From: Thalassobacillus devorans | Lineage (GTDB): Bacteria > Bacillota > Bacilli > Bacillales > Halobacillaceae | Assembly (NCBI RefSeq): GCF_011761345.1 | Contig: NZ_JAASRY010000006.1 | Location: 1-64,000 of the forward strand | Direction: 5' to 3' | DNA length: 64,000 nucleotides | Shown: positions 57,568 through 64,000 of the stretch, piece after piece | How positions within the stretch are numbered: the first letter of the stretch is position 1 | Layout of the letters: the number at the start of each line of letters is the position of its first letter | Notes under the pieces: model-generated | The model's input: only the letters and a program-made list of their open reading frames with translations | Databases searched by the model: none | What the model was told of the DNA's origin: nothing | Translations under genes and position numbers: made by a program

Positions 57568-58080
57568 ATGTTACATACTTACGGAGGAAAGCAGCCTGAA
57601 GTAGATGATACGGTATTCATGGCCCCAGGTGCTCATATAATTGGGGATGTCTCCATAGGAAAAGAATCAAGCATCTGGTTTAATGCGGTCTTGCGAGGGG
57701 ATGAAGCTCCAATCAAAATCGGAGAACGCTGCAGCATTCAGGATAATGCGACCTGTCACCTTTATGAGGAATCTCCGCTAATCATAAAGGATGAAGTGAC
57801 GGTCGGACATAACGTGATTCTTCACGGATGTACGGTAGAAAACCGCTGCATCATCGGGATGGGCTCGACGATCCTGGATGGAGCAGTGATTGGAGAAGAA
57901 TCTATTATTGGTGCCAACACTTTGATTCCACCGGGTAAGAAAATCCCGCCTCGTTCGCTTGTAGTCGGATCTCCCGGAAAAGTAGTCCGGGAACTGAACG
58001 AAAAAGACTTTGAACTCATCCAGCTTTCGATTGATACTTACGTCCAAAAAGGAAAAGAATACCAACAACAAATTAAATAA
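57568..58080 (+). CDS. Gamma-carbonic anhydrase / PaaY-like hexapeptide protein
   Basis: A 170-residue left-handed beta-helix with hexapeptide repeats. The three zinc His are in NATCHLYEESP, VTVGHNVILHGC (two His), and the conserved WFNAVLRGDEAPIKIG precedes them. Gamma carbonic anhydrases and PaaY thioesterases share this fold; PaaY is encoded beside paaX in enterobacteria, and here the neighbour is PaaX too, so a PaaY-type role is possible but not proven. ATG with AAGGAGGAAGACA. Confidence 0.85.
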   Translation: MLHTYGGKQPEVDDTVFMAPGAHIIGDVSIGKESSIWFNAVLRGDEAPIKIGERCSIQDNATCHLYEESPLIIKDEVTVGHNVILHGCTVENRCIIGMGSTILDGAVIGEESIIGANTLIPPGKKIPPRSLVVGSPGKVVRELNEKDFELIQLSIDTYVQKGKEYQQQIK

Positions 58081-58133
58081 TCCTTATACAATTGATTTTC
58101 CTGCCCTGTTGTTCCCACCATGGCAAAGGAGCT

Positions 58134-59018
58134 TTAAGGTTCGATCATCAGTGGGTGGTCCATGGCATTATACGATTCATCTTTATGCTTGATTTCATTT
58201 CCTTCCCGGAAGACTTGCTCAAAGAAACGGGAAGCCGGCTCTGCCAATGTCCGGTAATAGTCACTGAACAAAGTAGCCGCGTGATTTCCGAGCCACTTCG
58301 TCGGCAGCAACTCTTCCGGAAGACCCGGGTCGACGAATAAGAATTTCCGATATTCATGGACAAGACTGGTTCTTTCTACGAAACATTCCGCGTCGGACAT
58401 TTCTCCTTTTTGAATCTTGTTACGATCGATAATGTACTTCTGGCTATAGTACGAAATGAATTCATTGTATTTCTCATTGATTTCATCAAGGTTCCAGCAT
58501 TTTTCCACAAGGTTAGAATCATTATTCGGCCCTTTATATTCCGATTCAAAGAAATCGACGTAAGGTTCAATCTCATATTTTTCAATAAGGTTCTTCACCT
58601 GTTTCTCTAAATCGTTCGGGGATATCCATGTACTTGTTGACATGGCACCGAAGCCGCTCCACACTAATTCTTTTCTAAACTCATCGCGGGCATTTCTTTT
58701 CGTTTCAGGAATCGTGTACATCAACATACGCCACTTTCCATCCCATTCCGCAGGTTTGAATTTAAAAATACGGTCTGCCGCTTCTTCCATACGGTCTATG
58801 CCACGCTCTGTCAGATAATAATAGCTTTTGTTCCCTTTCTTTGTCGACTCCACCCAGCCTTGTTTATACATACGGGAAATCGCTGCACGTACTGCCTGTT
58901 CATTATGACCGAATTCTTTTAAGAGCGTAATCAAACTGCCAATCCATATTTCATTACCATAATGTCTGATATAATCACCGTATAACGTGAATATCATCGA
59001 ACGTGTATTCATGCCCAT
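58134..59018 (-). CDS. paaX: PaaX-type transcriptional repressor
   Basis: A 294-residue regulator. An N-terminal winged helix (residues 5-85, with FTLYGDYIRHYGNEIWIGSLITLLKEFGHNEQAVRAAISRM) and the WRMLMYTIPETKRNARDEFRKEL central domain are characteristic of PaaX, the phenylacetyl-CoA-responsive repressor of phenylacetate degradation. No paaABCDE genes are in the window. Its own promoter contains the motif ACATACGTGACG, also found at the ABC-transporter promoter. RBS AGAGGTTAAAAGGC; ATG 59018 or the ATG two codons later. Confidence 0.9.
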   Translation of the reverse strand: MGMNTRSMIFTLYGDYIRHYGNEIWIGSLITLLKEFGHNEQAVRAAISRMYKQGWVESTKKGNKSYYYLTERGIDRMEEAADRIFKFKPAEWDGKWRMLMYTIPETKRNARDEFRKELVWSGFGAMSTSTWISPNDLEKQVKNLIEKYEIEPYVDFFESEYKGPNNDSNLVEKCWNLDEINEKYNEFISYYSQKYIIDRNKIQKGEMSDAECFVERTSLVHEYRKFLFVDPGLPEELLPTKWLGNHAATLFSDYYRTLAEPASRFFEQVFREGNEIKHKDESYNAMDHPLMIEP

Positions 59019-59075
59019 GCCTTTTAACCTCTTTCTTTATCATCTATGATGAAGTTCTATAATTGTCAGAAAATA

Positions 59076-59104
59076 ATGATATCACATACGTGACGGTTCT
59101 GCAA
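59076..59104 (-). promoter_or_regulatory. paaX promoter with internal operator
   Basis: On the minus strand TTGCAG (59099-59104), a 17-base spacer and TATCAT (59076-59081). The motif ACATACGTGACG (59084-59095) fills the spacer, a position expected for an autorepressor. Confidence 0.6.
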
Positions 59105-59126
59105 CGAACCAGCACTTGAACGTCAC

Positions 59127-59158
59127 TAAAAAAGCGCCCAGCTGATGACCAGGCGCAT
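59127..59158 (-). terminator. Intrinsic terminator of the CwlK-like gene
   Basis: GCGCCTGG...CTGGGCGC on the minus strand with a run of six T. Confidence 0.75.
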
Positions 59159-59161
59159 GGA

Positions 59162-59752
59162 TTATTCGTTTTCTTGCGAGTCTTTTCCTTCTGGCCAGTC
59201 TGGGCGGAAACCATTTTTCAATTCCCGGATACTATACCCCAAGTCCATCTGTAAGTGCGGATAATCTTTAAAACGCCGCCAGTCCCCACCCCAGTCAAAA
59301 CCAAGCTCCTTAGCTATATCCACAACTTCCATCCAATCAGAGTCCCCGTTGTCATTGCCATCGTATTCGGTATCCCAAATAATATCCCCATTTTCCTTCC
59401 TCAACGCAAAGTCGATGGCCAAACCATAATTATGATAGGATTCACCGCCTTCTGCGTAGGTAACGATGTCACCATCTTCGGACCTGCCGCGCTCGTATAT
59501 TTCTTCTTGTTCTTCAATGGTACGGAACCCCTCCGTAATCACTACATCGATCCCCTTATCTGCCGCTCTGTCGATGAGCTCATCCCGTTTCTCAGCTACA
59601 GCGGGGTGAAGTTCTGTCGGCATCGGGGCGTCACCTTTTCTTTGAGGAAAGTCAAATTTCATGTCTTCATCCTTCATATAAAAGACAAAGAATAGCACAA
59701 TGGCTGTAAATATAATCAATCCTCCGATGAAACTAAGGATTTTATCTATCAA
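59162..59752 (-). CDS. M15-family cell-wall peptidase (CwlK-like)
   Basis: A 196-residue L-alanoyl-D-glutamate peptidase with one N-terminal membrane anchor (residues 8-26). The zinc site is complete: H and D in GGESYHNYGLAIDF (about 108-117) and the last His in FKDYPHLQMD (about 167), with the catalytic Glu region and GFRTIEEQEEIYERGR before it. It is longer than CwlK (167 residues) in Bacillus subtilis because of a Gly/Asp-rich C-terminal extension. Acts on peptidoglycan stem peptides outside the cell. Confidence 0.85.
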   Translation of the reverse strand: MIDKILSFIGGLIIFTAIVLFFVFYMKDEDMKFDFPQRKGDAPMPTELHPAVAEKRDELIDRAADKGIDVVITEGFRTIEEQEEIYERGRSEDGDIVTYAEGGESYHNYGLAIDFALRKENGDIIWDTEYDGNDNGDSDWMEVVDIAKELGFDWGGDWRRFKDYPHLQMDLGYSIRELKNGFRPDWPEGKDSQENE

Positions 59753-59783
59753 TCGATCCCCTCATTTTCTGTTAATTTCCATG

Positions 59784-59801
59784 TGTTAGTTATATCTAAC
59801 A
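59784..59801. promoter_or_regulatory. Near-perfect 18-bp palindrome, candidate operator
   Basis: TGTTAGTTATATCTAACA, 8 of 9 base pairs symmetric with perfect TGTTAG/CTAACA arms, between two divergent genes (59752 and 59913). It looks like a TetR- or MarR-type site; no regulator gene is nearby. Confidence 0.5.
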
Positions 59802-59912
59802 TTACTGAAGTTATGATTTCAAACTCTAAGCTTAAGTGGATGTAAACAATTGCAGGAATCTACAATTTTTTACAGAAATAGATTGGTAGGAGATAAAAAT
59901 GGGGGCAACGTT

Positions 59913-61370
59913 ATGACAAAAACAAAAAACAACCAGAAGAAGGTCCAGTTAACCATTGGCGTTCTCGTTATCCTGAGTCTGTTCATCGGTACGCAATTTT
60001 TTATGGGGGATCCCGTTATGGATGCTACTCTTCCGGAAACAGAAGCAGAGGACACAGAAAAAGAAGAGACGGACATTCCGGTACAATGGAAAGATGTTGA
60101 AACGAAAGAGGAGATTTATGAACACTTTGAATCGTTTATCCCTGGTTTAAAAACAGCTGCTGATAGAGGGCTATTCCAGGATATAAATCAAACTGTAACC
60201 ATTCAGGATCATGGAGGAGAAGTCTACCTGGACAAAATCTGGTTCTCAAACCAGGGTACTTTCCTGTTTTACAGTATAGGGCTGGAGGATATAGCCAACC
60301 TGCCGAGCAATCACCATAATATTGGGATGAATGGGATGACTATGGAAACCATGGATGGAGACCCTTTCCCTCATTCGCCAACCATGCACGCTACTATCCC
60401 GGAAAAAGCGGTCTATGAAGGTAACGTATACCTGCTTGCATCAGGCAGCCCTATTCTTGATGAAGAAGGCAGGCCTGTGGAAAAGATGAATGAAACCGTA
60501 TCTGTTTATTTTAATGTTACACTTCCCGATGGCAGTTATCGGACGGAAGAGACTACATTAGGATTGGAATATGATTTAAAGGATAACCTGCTCGCTTCTT
60601 TCCCAGTAGAACAAACCCTTGAACTAGAGGACGGGGATATCTATATTAAGGAAGTTAATCTCGACGTCATGTCGACCGAGCTGCAAATTCAAGTGGACGA
60701 GAAACAAAATCATCCGGTACAGGTAGAAGGGCAATTGAAAACAGAAGATCAAGCATACCCTTTTCATATTTATTTCGATCAACCGAGAGCAGAACAGCAA
60801 AATAAGGAGCCAGCCATCTTTTCTGCTTATACCAGCCCTTTTTCGGATATACCGAGTGAAATCGAGCTTTCCTTTATAAAGAGCAGTACTGTTAGTGATC
60901 AATCCTACAGCTTTGAGCTGGATGTAAGTGATTATGAAGAATGGAGAAATGACCAAGACGCTTCCTATCAATTGCTGAAGATCGAAAGTGCTGATGAAAA
61001 GGTCATCACAGAAATATTTGATACAAAGGTTCTGATAGACAGGCTGGAATACAATCATCAAGGTGCGGAGTTGACGATCCGTTACGATTCCTCTGCCGAG
61101 ACCGAATCCGGGAGTTTTTTGGGTGTAGAAGCTCCAAGTTTTCTTCATGAAGGGAGTGATCCCTGGCTGGATACCAATATAACCATAAAAAATGAAAATG
61201 ATGAGTCACCGCTCTCCCAGGCTAATATTCATAGAATGGAGCAAAACAGTTTCACGCTCATCTTACCACCATCTTTTCTTGAAGAATCCGAGCAATTGAA
61301 CATAACTGTCGAAGACTTACTGCATACCAGAGAAATAAGCGAAAGGCTTACGATCAACACAACTGAGTGA
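59913..61370 (+). CDS. Membrane-anchored extracytoplasmic protein, unknown (DUF4179-like?)
   Basis: A 485-residue protein with a basic N-terminus, one transmembrane helix (residues 13-32) and a long acidic beta-rich exterior part. TVTIQDHGGEVYLDKIWFSNQGTFLFYSI near residue 90 recalls the ligand-sensing part of DUF4179 anti-sigma-like proteins, but the similarity is weak and no zinc-binding anti-sigma domain precedes it. ATG 59913 follows GGGGGCAACGTT; the frame extends 21 codons upstream. A candidate operator palindrome lies in front. Confidence 0.55.
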   Translation: MTKTKNNQKKVQLTIGVLVILSLFIGTQFFMGDPVMDATLPETEAEDTEKEETDIPVQWKDVETKEEIYEHFESFIPGLKTAADRGLFQDINQTVTIQDHGGEVYLDKIWFSNQGTFLFYSIGLEDIANLPSNHHNIGMNGMTMETMDGDPFPHSPTMHATIPEKAVYEGNVYLLASGSPILDEEGRPVEKMNETVSVYFNVTLPDGSYRTEETTLGLEYDLKDNLLASFPVEQTLELEDGDIYIKEVNLDVMSTELQIQVDEKQNHPVQVEGQLKTEDQAYPFHIYFDQPRAEQQNKEPAIFSAYTSPFSDIPSEIELSFIKSSTVSDQSYSFELDVSDYEEWRNDQDASYQLLKIESADEKVITEIFDTKVLIDRLEYNHQGAELTIRYDSSAETESGSFLGVEAPSFLHEGSDPWLDTNITIKNENDESPLSQANIHRMEQNSFTLILPPSFLEESEQLNITVEDLLHTREISERLTINTTE

Positions 61371-61483
61371 CCTGATCTCGTAAGACTTCATGCTAACAAC
61401 CTACTAATAAACCGGCACGCACTCGAATACTATATTATTCAATAGAAATGTGTATCTCTATTAAAGAAGGGCGTGTTGTCTAG

Positions 61484-62161
61484 ATGTCCAAAGTATCAGA
61501 TGGTGCACAAGAAGCATTAACAGGGATTGAAATTACCTCCTCTCGAAATAACGGACCAGTCCAAATTGCAGGAAATACTGAAGGCTTACAATGTATAGGT
61601 ATTGGTACAGATGCAGCTGTCTTCCGCCATATCAACACGCCTTCGTTTGCGTATAAGGTGTATGCCAAGGATAAAGTATATAAAAAAGATATCGAGCACT
61701 ACGTCTACCAAATATTAGGGGAGACAGAAACTTTGCCAAAGCTTTACGAGACCGGGGACCGTTACCTTAAACTAGGCTACGAAGCAGGACCTACCTTATA
61801 TGACTGCCTGGTGCAGGGTATCCATATTCCTGCACAGGTAATCCTTGATGTTGAGGATACAAGGAGTTATATCCGGGAATGCGGCTTAAATCCAAGGGAT
61901 ATTCATTTAAAAAATATACTCTTGCAGGATGGCCGGGCAAAGGTCTTAGACGTATCTGAATATGTCATGCCTGGCAATGATTTTCGCTGGGAGCATTTAA
62001 AAAAAGCGTATGAATGCTATTACCACTTCATTGATAGCAAACCTGTTCCCTATTGGCTTATGGAAACCATTCGTAAATGGTACAATCATTCTCCTAAAGA
62101 TTTTGAGACGATTGATGATTTTATGAAGAAAATAGCTAACCTGATACAGTTTAAAAGGTAA
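61484..62161 (+). CDS. YrzF-like protein kinase
   Basis: A 225-residue minimal protein kinase. GIGTDAAVF (about 39-47) is the nucleotide loop, the AYKVYAKD Lys follows, and the catalytic loop NPRDIHLKNILL (about 136-147) with the metal-binding VLDVSEY in place of DFG is like the YrzF/Bud32 group. Bacillus subtilis YrzF has this length. Substrate unknown. The ribosome site AAGAAGGGCGTG is moderate. Monocistronic. Confidence 0.8.
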   Translation: MSKVSDGAQEALTGIEITSSRNNGPVQIAGNTEGLQCIGIGTDAAVFRHINTPSFAYKVYAKDKVYKKDIEHYVYQILGETETLPKLYETGDRYLKLGYEAGPTLYDCLVQGIHIPAQVILDVEDTRSYIRECGLNPRDIHLKNILLQDGRAKVLDVSEYVMPGNDFRWEHLKKAYECYYHFIDSKPVPYWLMETIRKWYNHSPKDFETIDDFMKKIANLIQFKR

Positions 62162-62203
62162 AAAAAAGAGGACTGGCAAAATTATTTCCCCAGTCCTCTT
62201 GGT
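62161..62203. terminator. Bidirectional intrinsic terminator
   Basis: AAGAGGACTGG pairs with CCAGTCCTCTT with an A-run on the left; it lies between the kinase and the betaine transporter genes. Confidence 0.8.
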
Positions 62204-62216
62204 TATTTCTAAACTT

Positions 62217-63752
62217 TTATGACTCGTTTACAGCCGGTGACTTCGCTTTTTTCTTTTTCATCCTTTTTCTTCCCGGCTTCACTTCCTGGCGAGCAGCTTT
62301 GAAAAAGGAAGCTCCCATAAGAAGCACGACGAACGAGAATGGAAGTGCAGCGATAATCAGGACATTTTGCAACCCTTGCGTCCCGCCAAAGTAGACAATA
62401 ATAGCCGCCATCGCAGACAGCGTTAACCCCCAAATGATTTTCACAGCACTGGAAGGATTCAGTGAACCTCCCCCGCTCAACATGCCCAGCACAAATGTGG
62501 CTGAGTCAGCTGAGGTTATAAAAAAGATGGCGATAACGAAAATCGTGATGAATGACATCAGTGTACCTAATGGGTAATGCTGCAACACACCGAAGGTTGC
62601 TGTTTCCATCGCATAATCGGAGATGACAGCGATGCCATTTTGTTCAAGGTTAAGTGCAGAAACGCCAAATACGGCGAAGAAAATAAAACAGACAAGTGAC
62701 GGGACTACCAGCACACCAAGCATAAATTCTTTAATGGTACGACCTTTGGAAATCCGGGCGATGAAAATACCGACAAATGGCGACCAGGAAATCCACCATG
62801 CCCAATAAAATATCGTCCAGCCATTGATCCAGGATCGATTGTCTTCATTCAACGGGGCGATGCGGAAGCTCATATCGAAAAAGTTAGTAATGTATCTCCC
62901 AAGCGTGTCGGTAAACATGTTCAAAATATATATGCTCGGCCCTACAAGGAACAGCAGGATCAACAACAGGAAGCCAAGCCCCATGTTAATATTGCTCAAA
63001 TATTTGATGCCTTTATGGATTCCCGACCATGCAGAGATGATAAATAACGCCGTTGCGACGGCTAAAATCAATAGTTGGAATCCATAATTATTAGGAGTAC
63101 CGAATAGAAAAGAGAGTCCTTCATTAATTTGGGCCGAACCAAATCCTAAGGTAGCGGCGACACCTACGACAGTAGCAAAAACTGCTAAAGTATCAATCAA
63201 TTTACCTGGGGTACCACCCATGCTCTTTTCTCCAAACAGAGGAACAAGTGTGGCGCTGACCAGACCAGGATACCCTTTATGAAACTTAAAGTAGGCAAGT
63301 ACCAGGGCAACTACACCATAAACGGCCCATGCATGGACACCCCAATGGAAGAAAGAATATTGCAGGGAGTCTTTGATCGCTTGATCTGTCCCTACTTCAG
63401 CCACGGGAGCACTCAGGAATGCATGAGAAATTGGTTCCGCAGTCGTCCAGAATACCATTCCCATTCCCATCCCGGCACTGAATAACATAGCAAACCAGGT
63501 GGGCAGCTTAAAGTCAGGACGGTCGTTTTCTTTTCCAAGCCGGATTTTTCCAAAGCGTGAAAAAATCAAATAGACACAAAAAACCAGCATAATCATAACA
63601 ATCAATAAATAATACCAGCCAAACATATCCGAGATATATCCGGTGACATTGCCGGATACTGTTTCCAGGTGATCCGGAGCGAATACTCCCCAAACCACAA
63701 AAGCAGTACATATGGCAATCGAATACCAAAAGACTAACGTTACGTTTTTCAT
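62217..63752 (-). CDS. opuD: BCCT-family glycine betaine transporter (OpuD-like)
   Basis: A 511-residue transporter with 12 helices. The BCCT core FSAGMGMGMVFWTTAEPISHA (about 100-120), YWAWWISWSPFVGIFIARISKGR (about 310-332) with the betaine-binding aromatic box, and the C-terminal Lys/Arg-rich osmosensing tail are present. OpuD imports glycine betaine with sodium for osmoprotection. ATG 63752 has AAAGGAGGAGCT; the frame extends 48 codons upstream without a better site. Consistent with a halotolerant host. Confidence 0.9.
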   Translation of the reverse strand: MKNVTLVFWYSIAICTAFVVWGVFAPDHLETVSGNVTGYISDMFGWYYLLIVMIMLVFCVYLIFSRFGKIRLGKENDRPDFKLPTWFAMLFSAGMGMGMVFWTTAEPISHAFLSAPVAEVGTDQAIKDSLQYSFFHWGVHAWAVYGVVALVLAYFKFHKGYPGLVSATLVPLFGEKSMGGTPGKLIDTLAVFATVVGVAATLGFGSAQINEGLSFLFGTPNNYGFQLLILAVATALFIISAWSGIHKGIKYLSNINMGLGFLLLILLFLVGPSIYILNMFTDTLGRYITNFFDMSFRIAPLNEDNRSWINGWTIFYWAWWISWSPFVGIFIARISKGRTIKEFMLGVLVVPSLVCFIFFAVFGVSALNLEQNGIAVISDYAMETATFGVLQHYPLGTLMSFITIFVIAIFFITSADSATFVLGMLSGGGSLNPSSAVKIIWGLTLSAMAAIIVYFGGTQGLQNVLIIAALPFSFVVLLMGASFFKAARQEVKPGRKRMKKKKAKSPAVNES

Positions 63753-63858
63753 AGCTCCTCCTTTTATGTACGTTGAATTGTATGACAAAGGACTACAGTT
63801 TAATATACTTACCCTATTTTGTCCAAAACAAACGGCTTTCTCAGGGGAATTGATACAG

Positions 63859-63892
63859 AAAAGGAGTCCAGGCATATTCCCTGCACTCCTTG
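63859..63892 (-). terminator. Intrinsic terminator of the partial gene
   Basis: AAGGAGT/ACTCCTT arms with inner GCAGGG/CCTG pairs and TTTTC on the minus strand. Confidence 0.7.
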
Positions 63893-63925
63893 GCAATATA
63901 CTGCAGGGTGACCAATTCCCTTAGT

Positions 63926-64000
63926 TTACTCGCTGATGTGTTCTACCCTTCCCCCAAACTCCTTTGTGAAGCGATCTGCTATCGGCTTTATTATAGCGAG
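63926..64000 (-). CDS. C-terminal end of a gene running out of the window
   Basis: Twenty-four codons open to the right edge, reading PIADRFTKEFGGRVEHISE before TAA at 63926-63928. The charged, natural-looking composition and the terminator just downstream support a real gene, but the family cannot be named from the tail. Confidence 0.5.
   Translation of the reverse strand, partial: LAIIKPIADRFTKEFGGRVEHISE

Noticed and set aside
63753-63896. N-terminal extension of the BCCT transporter by 48 codons
   Set aside because: The extension is non-hydrophobic, unlike the family, and AAAGGAGGAGCT sits directly before the internal ATG at 63752.
1-64000. tRNA or rRNA genes, insertion sequences, prophage
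   Set aside because: No cloverleaf-like GTTCRANYC motifs in intergenic space, no transposase-like DDE frames and no structural phage genes were seen.

Overview
The window reads as chromosomal DNA from a low-to-moderate GC Gram-positive endospore former of the Bacillaceae, probably a halophilic or halotolerant genus close to Halobacillus or Virgibacillus. Evidence: strong AGGAGG-type ribosome sites with some GTG/TTG starts, many genes with Bacillus relatives (YteA, YdbP, YwrABD, YebE, YueI, YrzF, CwlK, YdaG), an Ndh-2 respiratory enzyme, a BCCT glycine-betaine carrier and cre boxes. The genus is inference. No rRNA, tRNA, phage, IS element or CRISPR array was found.

Layout. 0-9.8 kb: Yip1-like plus HlyD-like membrane pair, two thioredoxin-like proteins, an LLM flavin oxidoreductase/VOC pair, SIMPL, a SelD-N-like flavoprotein, DUF368 and DUF2254 membrane proteins. 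9.9-10.2 kb: decayed remnants of kinase/nucleotidyltransferase (resistance-type) genes. 10.3-14.6 kb: YteA-like, YdjM-like, split chromate transporter and YwrD. 14.8-17.1 kb: a 420-aa HTH/TPR regulator translationally coupled to a 40-aa exported pro-peptide, i.e. a candidate RRNPP quorum-sensing cassette, next to an unknown surface protein. 17.1-26.8 kb: housekeeping and stress genes, GltS, lipid kinase, Ndh. 26.9-31.1 kb: BtsSR/LytSR-type pyruvate-sensing two-component system with its CstA-family carrier and a coupled 49-aa protein. 32-37 kb: aldehyde dehydrogenase, second DUF2254 protein, zinc efflux operon (CDF + CzrA-like). 38.7-42.3 kb: adenosylcobalamin riboswitch in front of a class I ribonucleotide reductase. 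42.4-43.6 kb: an eight-copy helically phased TGTCTCA array, a type I toxin-antitoxin locus and two small unknown genes. 43.9-52.3 kb: an approximately 8.4-kb minus-strand operon for phenylalanine/tyrosine catabolism (phenylalanine dehydrogenase, 2-oxo acid dehydrogenase E1a/E1b/E2, HPPD, flavin reductase-like, FahA, HmgA) with a cre box at its head. 52.3-59 kb: FlK-like thioesterase, TrpXYZ-type ABC transporter, nitronate monooxygenase-like protein, gamma-carbonic-anhydrase/PaaY-like protein and PaaX. 59-64 kb: CwlK-like peptidase, an unknown membrane-anchored protein, YrzF-like kinase, OpuD-type transporter and the end of an unidentified gene.

How it fits together: the 44-59 kb block looks like an aromatic amino-acid utilisation island. 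The ABC importer would bring in substrate, PheDH would deaminate it, and the 2-oxo acids would go either through HPPD-HmgA-FahA to fumarate and acetoacetate or through the E1/E2 complex to arylacetyl-CoA. PaaX is the likely repressor: the same 12-bp motif (ACATACGTRACG) lies in the paaX promoter and at the start site of the ABC operon. Five copies of a long palindromic dispersed repeat fill otherwise empty intergenic spaces at 18.5, 31.5, 31.8, 55.9 and 56.3 kb.
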